Source of the DNA: Desulfobacteraceae bacterium
Lineage (GTDB): Bacteria; Desulfobacterota; Desulfobacteria; Desulfobacterales; Desulfobacteraceae
Reading direction: 5' to 3'
DNA: 5,060 nt
NCBI GenBank assembly: GCA_030638935.1
Contig: DAOWDR010000527.1
Coordinates: 1 to 5,060, forward strand
Part shown: in pieces, positions 1 through 4,780 of the stretch
How positions within the stretch are numbered: position 1 is the first letter of the stretch
Layout of the letters: every line of letters starts with the position of its first letter
Program-made: the position numbers and the translations under genes
Notes under the pieces: model-generated
The model's database searches: none
Seen by the model: the letters and a program-made list of their open reading frames with translations, nothing else
Told to the model about the DNA's origin: nothing

Positions 1-486
1 CCGGTGACAGGCAAGAAATGGCAATGCCATATCCTGGAGAAATGCTGATGTAAAACATTCTCCCTCCTTTGCCGGGCAGAGTATCTGGGATAGATCGCTG
101 GCTAATACAGCCCGCTTGGCCGACGCCAGCCAGAATTCGGCTGGATCATGCCATTGACAGGACTGTTTTGGAAGGCCCTTTGCAACGCCCACGCCCAGTA
201 CCATGGATTCCAACTGGGATATCCCCACCAGGGCAATGGCCTGGGTAAGATTTTCCACTTTTTTATTGGGGGAAAAGGCTGCGGAATTGGCAATACCCAA
301 TACCTTCACCGATAGCCCAGGATCAAGGGAAAGGGATTCTGCAATTGACTCCATGGAGGAATACGGACTCCTGATTTTTTGAAGAATCTGCATCACAACA
401 GCGGGAAATGAGGGCAATTCATACCCTTTAAGTATTTTTTTTAGTTTTGCCTTTGGATTAGTCTTTTTGCTAAAAAAAGAGAACAT
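1..486 (-). CDS. HDOD-domain signalling protein, N-terminal 162 residues (C-terminus off the left edge)
   Basis: The minus-strand frame opens with ATG at 486 and stays open through base 1, so the gene is cut by the window edge. A basic N-terminus (MFSFFSKK, then several lysines) is followed from about residue 22 by a recognisable HDOD domain. Its marks are LPSFPAV at 24-30, LSLDPGLSVKVLGIANSAAF at 52-71 and the segment around 82-100 reading QAIALVGISQLESMVLGVG. At 146-152 it has TSAFLQD where HD-type proteins have a LLHD-like motif, so the HD pair reads QD (151-152). HDOD domains are HD-derived but generally non-catalytic and act as protein-interaction or output modules in bacterial signalling; that role is family knowledge. 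AAGGTGAG at 489-496 is a good ribosome site for this ATG. The gene starts 17 bases after the stop of the pentapeptide-channel gene, so the two probably share a transcript. Whether further domains follow cannot be seen. Confidence 0.88.
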   Translation of the reverse strand, partial: MFSFFSKKTNPKAKLKKILKGYELPSFPAVVMQILQKIRSPYSSMESIAESLSLDPGLSVKVLGIANSAAFSPNKKVENLTQAIALVGISQLESMVLGVGVAKGLPKQSCQWHDPAEFWLASAKRAVLASDLSQILCPAKEGECFTSAFLQDMALPFLACHR

Positions 487-488
487 AT

Positions 489-496
489 CTCACCTT
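489..496 (-). promoter_or_regulatory. Ribosome binding site of the HDOD gene
   Basis: Read on the minus strand, AAGGTGAG precedes the ATG at 486. Counting the AAGG core, the spacing to the start is 6 bases. It lies inside the 17-base gap after the upstream gene's stop, which fixes the start and supports translation from a shared mRNA. Confidence 0.65.
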
Positions 497-503
497 AAAT
501 TGA

Positions 504-1577
504 TTATTCAGCACGGCGTGCCATTTTATTTCCTAGTATACTTAACAATCCCCCAAGCCCCATATATCCGGTGATGGCCTGTAGAGAAACAAAAATCTGA
601 GCAGTCCAAGATGCCGGTACAGCATCCCCATAGCCTAAAGTTGTCAGGGTCACAAAACTGAAATAGATGGAGGAAAACCAGGTTTTGTGGACCCCGTAAT
701 CTATATCAACCACATTATAAATGGAGGCAAATACCAGGGTGGCGGACACCAGCCAGACAAGCCACCGAAAAAGACTTCTGCCACAGTCCGATGTAACCCA
801 CCAGATCCAGTAAATAATTTTGTTCAACCTGCTTTGGGTTTGAAATTCGAATAGATAATTCTCGTCTGCAATATACCGCCGGACCAGGTAAGCTCCCCGA
901 AGATCCAGGCCCCTGATATCAGCCCCGATCCAGTCAGCCTTTTTAAAATTCCGGATTCCCAGCAGACGGCACCCCTGCATATTGGCCAGCTCAAAATTAG
1001 TGTTTTTCACATTACTTTTCTTTAAATCACTTTTCGCAAGATTAGCCCTGGTAAAAACCGCCCCGGACAGATCTGCTTCAGACAGCCTTGCCCTATTCAA
1101 ATTCGAAGCCCTTAAATCGGCTGAGACCAATATGGAACGGCTTAGTACCGAATCGCTCAAATCAGCGTTAATAACGCTTGCGTGGGAAAGGTTGGCACCG
1201 CCAAAACCTGCCATCTTTGCGCTGCATTCATTTAAGCCGGCATGGCTCAGATCGGAACCCATAAACTCGCACTCATCCAGAATGGCTTTTTCCAGGCTGG
1301 CTCCCTGTAGGACTGCATAACTTAGATTGGCTTTGGCAAGATTGACCCGGTTCATATTGGCAAAGGACAAATCATACCCGGAAAGGTCAAGCCCGGAGAG
1401 ATCTTCATTATCCAGACCGATTCCCCTCAAATCCAGTTTCAGGGGCCGTTGGCGATTTCCCATACAACAATCGGTTTTCAGGGTATGGAGCATATGGGCC
1501 CTGGATGTCCCGTCAAATTCTTTATCTCTTTGATTCCAACGGTCTTTCAATGCCTTTATATCTGGAATATTAACCAA
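504..1577 (-). CDS. Pentapeptide-repeat protein with C-terminal two-helix potassium-channel domain
   Basis: The protein has 357 residues. A charged N-terminal stretch (1-47) precedes a long run of A(D/N)LXX-type pentapeptide repeats at about 48-231 (for example AKANLSYAVL at 81-90, VSADLRASNL at 151-160, SEADLSGAVF at 166-175), enough for roughly nine turns of a right-handed quadrilateral beta-helix. After a linker with TSDCGRS (262-268) come TM1 at about 270-290, a pore helix, the potassium selectivity filter TLGYGD (313-318) and TM2 at about 325-348. The C-terminus is short and basic (KMARRAE). This is the Ion_trans_2 type of two-TM channel subunit, which would work as a tetramer in the inner membrane with the beta-helix probably cytoplasmic. 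Pentapeptide-channel fusions are known in bacteria, but what opens them is not settled. The start is TTG: an in-frame TGA at 1590-1592 excludes anything longer, GGGAG lies just upstream, and the next ATG is residue 29. It is probably co-transcribed with the HDOD gene downstream. Confidence 0.9.
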   Translation of the reverse strand: MVNIPDIKALKDRWNQRDKEFDGTSRAHMLHTLKTDCCMGNRQRPLKLDLRGIGLDNEDLSGLDLSGYDLSFANMNRVNLAKANLSYAVLQGASLEKAILDECEFMGSDLSHAGLNECSAKMAGFGGANLSHASVINADLSDSVLSRSILVSADLRASNLNRARLSEADLSGAVFTRANLAKSDLKKSNVKNTNFELANMQGCRLLGIRNFKKADWIGADIRGLDLRGAYLVRRYIADENYLFEFQTQSRLNKIIYWIWWVTSDCGRSLFRWLVWLVSATLVFASIYNVVDIDYGVHKTWFSSIYFSFVTLTTLGYGDAVPASWTAQIFVSLQAITGYMGLGGLLSILGNKMARRAE

Positions 1578-1581
1578 TAGT

Positions 1582-1587
1582 CTCCCT
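1582..1587 (-). promoter_or_regulatory. Ribosome binding site supporting a TTG start
   Basis: On the minus strand AGGGAG is followed by ACTA and then TTG (1577-1575). The 4-base spacing is slightly short but usable. An ATG at 1593-1591 is out of frame with the channel gene and reads only seven codons before TAA, so it is not the gene's start. Confidence 0.5.
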
Positions 1588-1681
1588 TTTCATATTACCA
1601 ATTCATACAGATATTTAATCCAACTTGTAGATGTAAACCAAAAATTTTTACTGGCATGGCGTATAATTACTCAATTGGGGT

Positions 1682-1710
1682 ATTCTATATTATTCCGCAA
1701 AAAAACTAAA
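1682..1710 (-). promoter_or_regulatory. Tentative promoter of the channel-HDOD pair
   Basis: On the minus strand TTTAGT (3 of 6 to TTGACA) is 17 bases from TAGAAT (5 of 6 to TATAAT). The spacing is right, but AT-rich DNA gives such matches by chance, so this is only a candidate. Confidence 0.25.
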
Positions 1711-1786
1711 GCCTATATTTATTTAAACCAGCATACACAGAACAGACAAAATTCAACGGGAAACCAGCCTTTATCAACTTTTTTTC

Positions 1787-1815
1787 TTGACCCAAATCCC
1801 GGGGTCTGGGATGAT
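1787..1815 (+). promoter_or_regulatory. Tentative promoter of the VOC gene, with a palindrome in the spacer
   Basis: TTGACC (1787-1792, 5 of 6 to consensus) is followed after 17 bases by GATGAT (1810-1815, 4 of 6). The spacer overlaps an imperfect palindrome at 1791-1810, centred on CCCGGG, in which 8 of 10 position pairs are complementary. A -35/-10 spacer palindrome is the arrangement used by MerR-type and some other regulators, but no such regulator gene is in the window. Confidence 0.33.
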
Positions 1816-1840
1816 TAATAATTAATTTTTAATCCATAGC

Positions 1841-1846
1841 AAGGAA
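1841..1846 (+). promoter_or_regulatory. Ribosome binding site of the VOC gene
   Basis: AAGGAA lies 6 bases before the ATG at 1853, which supports that start. Confidence 0.65.
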
Positions 1847-1852
1847 ACAATA

Positions 1853-2221
1853 ATGGAATTTACAATTGACCATTTTAATATCAATGTACTGGACCTTGAA
1901 AAAAGCCTGACCTTTTACGAAAAAGCACTTGGCCTGAAAGAAGAAAAACGAAATACAGCCGGGGATGGCAGCTATATAATTGTATTTTTAGGAGACGGAA
2001 CCAGTGCCGGCAAACTGGAACTCACCTGGCTCAAATCCCAGAAAACCCCCTATAATCTGGGAGATGAGGAATTCCACATTGCCTTTAAGACCCTTGATTT
2101 TGATGCCGCATATGCCCTTCATAGAAAAATGGATTGTATCTGTTACGAAAACAAGGAAATGGGCATTTATTTTATCAATGATCCCGACGGATACTGGCTT
2201 GAAGTTGTACCCGTCCGCTAA
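1853..2221 (+). CDS. VOC-family protein, glyoxalase I (lactoylglutathione lyase)-like
   Basis: This complete 122-residue protein shows the paired beta-alpha-beta-beta-beta modules of the vicinal oxygen chelate fold. Module 1 includes HFNINVLDLEKSLTFYEKAL (7-26); module 2 ends with NDPDGYWLEVVPVR (109-122). The four ligands that bind the metal in glyoxalase I align as His7, Glu56 (KLELTW), His75 (EFHIAF) and Glu117 (YWLEVV), so a metal site is likely intact. FYEKALGL and DPDGYWLE are typical of GloA-like members. It is slightly shorter than E. coli GloA (about 135 residues). The family reaction would be isomerisation of the hemithioacetal of methylglyoxal and a thiol to an S-2-hydroxyacyl thiol in the cytoplasm. 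VOC proteins are diverse, however, and the substrate here is inferred; another VOC enzyme or a binding protein is possible. It appears monocistronic: its left neighbour is divergent and its right neighbour convergent. Confidence 0.88.
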   Translation: MEFTIDHFNINVLDLEKSLTFYEKALGLKEEKRNTAGDGSYIIVFLGDGTSAGKLELTWLKSQKTPYNLGDEEFHIAFKTLDFDAAYALHRKMDCICYENKEMGIYFINDPDGYWLEVVPVR

Positions 2222-2530
2222 TCTTGTTTAAAATAGGATTACCAATATTACATGAGCATGCCACCCAAATTCCCCTCCCTTTCAGGCTTTTATTTTATCG
2301 GTGTGTAAGCCTTTGCAAGAAAAGACCTGGTCTCCTTTTTCTTTCCCGCAGGCGAGCTCTCCTTTGTGGAGGGTACCAACAGAATTTCCATTTCAAAACG
2401 CATCCGGGCGTTTTACAGGGTAGGGAGCCTGATTCCCCTTGCCAACATTATAAAAGAACGTCTGTCCCCGGTTGATATTTATCTGATCAAATAAAAAACA
2501 AAAGCTGTGTACCGGTATCCCACTTCTTGT
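2222..2530. other. Convergent intergenic gap between the VOC gene and the oxidase gene
   Basis: No intact gene can be defended in these 309 bases. The plus strand has a small inverted repeat AGAC-CTG-GTCT at 2323-2333 followed by CC and a T-rich run (2336-2344), which might be a weak terminator for the VOC gene. On the minus strand, just past the oxidase stop, there is a T-rich run (complement of 2487-2506) but no solid stem before it. A possible degraded coding frame in 2252-2494 is listed separately. Confidence 0.6.
2252..2494 (+). pseudogene. Possible gene remnant with an in-frame TAA; identity unknown
   Basis: One plus-strand frame runs from ATG at 2252 to a TAA at 2492-2494, interrupted by a single TAA at 2306-2308. 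The part after the internal stop, 61 codons, has a protein-like composition (FFFPAGELSFVEGTNRIS, then RIRAFYRVGSLIPLANIIKE, ending LSPVDIYLIK) and many C- or G-ending codons like the neighbouring genes. The frame has no convincing ribosome site: an AGGA lies about 13 bases from the ATG. I do not recognise the family. Against it, another plus-strand frame (2224-2475) is also open here, so low stop density may explain both. It may be an eroded gene, a sequencing-error-broken gene or chance. Confidence 0.25.
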
Positions 2531-3811
2531 TTAAATACGGTTTTGAACAAAATGATACAGGCGGGAACCTGCCTCATAGAAAAGCCCCCTTAAAAACCGC
2601 ATTGAAACAGGAGTTATTTCCGACACAGGCAAAGGAATATCCTTGGGAGAGCCTCCCATCATGTATTGGGCCAGCAGTTTTCCAAACACAGTGCCAGGCC
2701 CTATCCCCCTGCCATTGTAACAGGTGACCATGGCCAGATTCTCCCCCATGACATGGAAGCGGGGGATATGATTGGTGGTCATGGCTATCCTGCCATACCA
2801 GGCATGTTCCAATTCCACCTCCCCGATCTGGGGAAATACCTTTTTAATGCTTCTTTTGGCCCATGCTCCATTTAAACCCATGGCAAAATTTTCCACATTT
2901 CCAACACTTCCTATGATCAAACGCCCCGTGGCATCAAGGCGATAGGAAGAGAGAAGCAGGTTTGTGTCCCAGGCACCATTTTGTCCGGGCAAAACAGTTT
3001 TTAAGATCTCTTTACCAAGGGGTTTTGTGGCAAACTGAAAATAATTAAAGGGTACGATATTATCAATCTGGTCTTTAAAAGCGGCTTCCGGATATCCCTG
3101 GACCGCAATGATGACCGATTTTGCAAGAACCGATCCCCCGGGAGTGGTCAGGCGCCAGGAGCCACCTTCTTTTTCCAGGGAAGTCACCGGGGACTTGGCA
3201 AAAATTTGTGCACCTTCATCCTGGGCAGCCCTGGCCAATCCGTATGCATAGGCCAGGGGCTGAATAGTGCCGGCCCGTTTATCCAGCAATGCGCCCAGAT
3301 ATGCCTTGGTTCCCAATTTTTCAGCGGCTTCATCCCTGTCCAGAAGACGGACGAGAGCTCCCCTGTCCTTCCATTGTTTTTCCCGCTGTTGAAGTGCCCT
3401 ATACCCGGCCCTGGAATCAGCGCAGTGAAGGGTGCCGTGGCGCCATGCTTCACACTGAATCTTATATTTTTCAATGAGCCCGTAGACCAGGTCAGGAGAA
3501 GCACCCAGGCCATCAATCAAGGCCTGTCCATGATCGGGTCCCACCAAGGATATCACATCTTCCGGCATGAGCCAGAGCCCTGCGTTCACAAGCCCCACAT
3601 TCCGGCCTGCCCCGCCAAAGCCAACATCATTGGCTTCAAGCAGGATGGATGATTTACCTGCCAAAGACAGGTGCAAAGCTGCGGACAGCCCGGTATATCC
3701 GCCACCGATAATGGCCACATCAGTCTTATGTTCTCCCCCAAAACAGGGTAATTGCGGTTTTCCAGTTGCAGTGACAGCCCAGAGGCCGTGACTGATATTT
3801 GAATCTTCCAT
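2531..3811 (-). CDS. FAD-dependent oxidoreductase of the DAO family (PuuB/OrdL-like amine or amino-acid oxidase)
   Basis: The protein has 426 residues, the same length as E. coli gamma-glutamylputrescine oxidase PuuB as I recall it, and it resembles that protein along its whole length. The N-terminal Rossmann segment has TDVAIIGGGYTGLSAALHLS (30-49), with the dinucleotide motif GGGYTG at 36-41 and the ribose-binding acid at Glu59 (LLEA). Next comes GFGGAGRNVGLVN (64-76), the FAD-contacting segment typical of this group. The middle has YLGALLDKRAGTIQPLAYAY, and the C-terminal FAD-binding segment has YNGRGIGPGT at 365-374. Family members oxidise C-N bonds of amines or amino acids (gamma-glutamyl-polyamines, sarcosine, D-amino acids) using FAD in the cytoplasm or at the membrane. 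Substrate and electron acceptor cannot be read from the sequence, and no polyamine-pathway partner gene is in the window. AGGAGG is placed 4 bases before ATG. The gene diverges from a GntR regulator, its likely controller. Confidence 0.9.
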   Translation of the reverse strand: MEDSNISHGLWAVTATGKPQLPCFGGEHKTDVAIIGGGYTGLSAALHLSLAGKSSILLEANDVGFGGAGRNVGLVNAGLWLMPEDVISLVGPDHGQALIDGLGASPDLVYGLIEKYKIQCEAWRHGTLHCADSRAGYRALQQREKQWKDRGALVRLLDRDEAAEKLGTKAYLGALLDKRAGTIQPLAYAYGLARAAQDEGAQIFAKSPVTSLEKEGGSWRLTTPGGSVLAKSVIIAVQGYPEAAFKDQIDNIVPFNYFQFATKPLGKEILKTVLPGQNGAWDTNLLLSSYRLDATGRLIIGSVGNVENFAMGLNGAWAKRSIKKVFPQIGEVELEHAWYGRIAMTTNHIPRFHVMGENLAMVTCYNGRGIGPGTVFGKLLAQYMMGGSPKDIPLPVSEITPVSMRFLRGLFYEAGSRLYHFVQNRI

Positions 3812-3815
3812 CTTT

Positions 3816-3821
3816 CCTCCT
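3816..3821 (-). promoter_or_regulatory. Ribosome binding site of the oxidase gene
   Basis: Read on the minus strand, a full-consensus AGGAGG is followed by AAAG and the ATG at 3811. This is the strongest ribosome site in the window and fixes the start. Confidence 0.8.
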
Positions 3822-3888
3822 GGTCAAATTATTTTTGCAAAAAAACTCATTTACCGGTTTTATGGTTAATATTTTTATGATGTTTTTA

Positions 3889-3898
3889 TGGTATACCA
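3889..3898. promoter_or_regulatory. Perfect palindrome TGGTATACCA, candidate GntR operator
   Basis: The ten bases equal their own reverse complement. FCD-type (FadR subfamily) GntR regulators usually bind short palindromes with a GT...AC core, and GGTA-TACC suits that pattern with no central spacer. It overlaps the -10 of the candidate oxidase promoter and lies upstream of the regulator gene, consistent with repression of the oxidase. Confidence 0.5.
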
Positions 3899-3917
3899 AA
3901 AAAATTTCTATTGTCAA
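3890..3917 (-). promoter_or_regulatory. Candidate sigma-70-type promoter of the oxidase gene
   Basis: On the minus strand a perfect -35, TTGACA (3912-3917), is followed after 16 bases by TATACC (3890-3895, 4 of 6 to TATAAT). The -10 lies wholly inside the palindrome TGGTATACCA, so a protein bound there would block polymerase. It gives a leader of roughly 70 bases. Confidence 0.5.
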
Positions 3918-3940
3918 CCAAAAAATCAGCAACCCACCAT

Positions 3941-3959
3941 AGTATAATAATGTTATACT
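3941..3959. repeat. Inverted repeat AGTATAA-TAATG-TTATACT, candidate operator or promoter site
   Basis: The arms are perfect (7 bp) with a 5-base spacer. The right half contains TGTTATACT (3951-3959), which resembles an extended -10 (TGnTATAAT) for transcription toward the regulator gene. The left half contains TATAAT (3943-3948). It may therefore be an operator, a promoter element or both. Confidence 0.4.
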
Positions 3960-3972
3960 CTCTATACCTTGC

Positions 3973-3995
3973 AATAATACCAGCCATGTATTATT
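3973..3995. repeat. Inverted repeat AATAATAC-(7 nt)-GTATTATT
   Basis: The arms are perfect (8 bp) around the spacer CAGCCAT. The minus strand of its left arm with the adjoining bases reads TGGTAT (3977-3982), the same half-site found in the palindrome at 3889-3898. TTGCAA at 3969-3974 directly overlaps its left edge and could be a -35 toward the regulator gene. Confidence 0.4.
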
Positions 3996-3996
3996 A

Positions 3997-4006
3997 AGGT
4001 ATACTA
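3997..4006. promoter_or_regulatory. AGGTATACTA, further GTATAC-type site
   Basis: It shares the 7-mer GGTATAC with the site at 3889-3898, but only the six-base core GTATAC (3999-4004) is symmetric. A related half-site, ATACCT (3964-3969), lies nearby on the other strand. TATACT (4000-4005) also resembles a -10. This reads as a weaker operator close to the regulator gene. Confidence 0.35.
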
Positions 4007-4053
4007 AAGAAAATATTGCACTTTACACTTAATTTAGCATTACATCTTTAATT

Positions 4054-4710
4054 ATGAATATAGAAATTTACAACACCCTGCGAAAAAGAATCATCTATCT
4101 TGGATATGATCCCGGCCAGATACTCAAGGAACAGGCCCTGGCAAAAGAATTCGGGGTGAGCCGCACCCCTCTTCGTACTGTGCTGTCCCGCCTTGAATGG
4201 GAACATTTAATCAAGATCCTGCCCCGCACAGGTATTTTGGTCATGGAACTGGAACTGAACACCATTACCAATGTATTTCAGGCACGACTGGAGCTGGAGG
4301 CTGTAATCGGAACCATGGCAGCAGAACGATTTACAAAACTTCATTTCAACCGGCTGGATGCGTGTTTAATCGCCTGCGAACGACAACTGGACCATAAAGA
4401 CCCCCCCGCCCTGGCAGCCCTTGACATGGAGATTAAACAACTTTTTTATGAGGCTGCCGGCAACCCCTTTTTAATTGAAATGTCAGACCGGCTCTATTCT
4501 CTGACCTTCAGGCTTTGGTATTTTAATATGCTAAAGATGGACAATATAGGGTGGAACCAGGAAGTTTTGGCGATTAAGGAAGATTTAACCTCCCTGGTCG
4601 ATCTTTTGCACAATAACACCCCGGATCAGGTGGGCTACGCCCGAAAAGAGCATTTGCTCAAACATTTAAAACGAATCCGTTCCAGATTTTTGGGGCTCTC
4701 CTCTTTTTAA
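4054..4710 (+). CDS. GntR-family transcriptional regulator, FCD (FadR/VanR-like) subfamily
   Basis: The 218-residue protein has an N-terminal winged helix-turn-helix (about 2-66): YNTLRKRIIYLGYDPGQILK (6-25), then EQALAKEFGVSRTPLRTVLSRLE (recognition helix within 36-48) and the wing ILPRTGILVMEL (55-66). Residues about 70-208 form an all-helical FCD ligand-binding domain, with ARLELEAVIGTMAAERF (77-93) and LFYEAAGNPFL (130-140). FCD regulators act as dimers and usually leave DNA when a carboxylate or sugar acid binds. In the usual metal site (Asp, then three His), Asp124 and His200 remain, but the other two positions appear to be Lys128 and Asp177, so metal binding is doubtful. There is no Shine-Dalgarno sequence before the ATG. 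An in-frame TAA at 4030-4032 rules out a longer form, and the helix-turn-helix is complete from this start. Divergence from the oxidase gene with GTATAC sites between suggests control of both; the effector is unknown. Confidence 0.9.
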   Translation: MNIEIYNTLRKRIIYLGYDPGQILKEQALAKEFGVSRTPLRTVLSRLEWEHLIKILPRTGILVMELELNTITNVFQARLELEAVIGTMAAERFTKLHFNRLDACLIACERQLDHKDPPALAALDMEIKQLFYEAAGNPFLIEMSDRLYSLTFRLWYFNMLKMDNIGWNQEVLAIKEDLTSLVDLLHNNTPDQVGYARKEHLLKHLKRIRSRFLGLSSF

Positions 4711-4712
4711 AA

Positions 4713-4743
4713 CCAGGGGCTCTTTCCTTGGAAGAGCCCTTGG
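4713..4743. terminator. Hairpin between convergent genes, candidate bidirectional terminator
   Basis: The arms GGGCTCTT (4717-4724) and AAGAGCCC (4732-4739) extend outward through a G-T pair and CCA/TGG to a 12-bp stem with a 7-base loop. It begins just after the regulator stop at 4710. On the plus strand no U-run follows at once (TCAGGCTAATTTT). On the minus strand it is followed by TTTT and then AAAAAG. It may stop transcription of both convergent genes, though the U-tracts are poor. Confidence 0.55.
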
Positions 4744-4780
4744 TCAGGCTAATTTTCGCCCAATGACAGAATGGCCGGGT

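Larger units (their letters stand above)
1578..1852. other. Divergent intergenic region between the channel gene and the VOC gene
   Basis: This AT-rich stretch of 275 bases separates two divergently transcribed genes and should hold both promoters. Toward the VOC gene there is a TTGACC at 1787-1792. Toward the channel gene the best pair I find is TTTAGT (1705-1710) and TAGAAT (1682-1687) with 17 bases between them, which is weak at -35 and good at -10; it would give a leader of about 100 bases. No coding frame or RNA gene is apparent. Confidence 0.5.

Noticed and set aside
102..293. Open frame of 63 codons on the minus strand
   Set aside because: It lies inside the HDOD gene in another frame, is rich in Trp and Pro, and has no domain resemblance; it is a shadow.
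982..1533. Two plus-strand open frames opposite the channel gene
   Set aside because: They arise from the repetitive A(D/N)LXX codons read in antisense; their Leu/Ala/Ser-rich repeats mirror the real gene.
1652..1668. TGGCAT resembling the -24 of a sigma-54 promoter
   Set aside because: No TTGC-like -12 element follows at the required distance.
2323..2344. AGACC/GGTCT followed by a T-rich run as a firm terminator
   Set aside because: The usable stem is only 4 bp with a 3-base loop, and CC interrupts the T-run, so it is mentioned only as a weak possibility in the gap entry.
2224..2475. 83-codon plus-strand frame after the VOC gene
   Set aside because: Its composition (Cys, Arg, Pro and His scattered) is not protein-like, it begins just past the VOC stop without a ribosome site, and it competes with the more plausible frame ending at 2494.
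3184..3652. Open frames of 110 and 148 codons overlapping the oxidase gene
   Set aside because: Both overlap the well-supported oxidase in other frames and carry no recognisable motif or ribosome site.
3726..3974. 82-codon minus-strand frame spanning the oxidase start and the operator region
   Set aside because: It covers the strong ribosome site, the promoter and the palindromes, and its C-terminal part is a shifted reading of the oxidase.
3841..4053. Could the repeated GTATA/TATAC units be a CRISPR or other tandem array?
   Set aside because: The units are short, on both strands, irregularly spaced and without constant repeat/spacer lengths; operators fit better.
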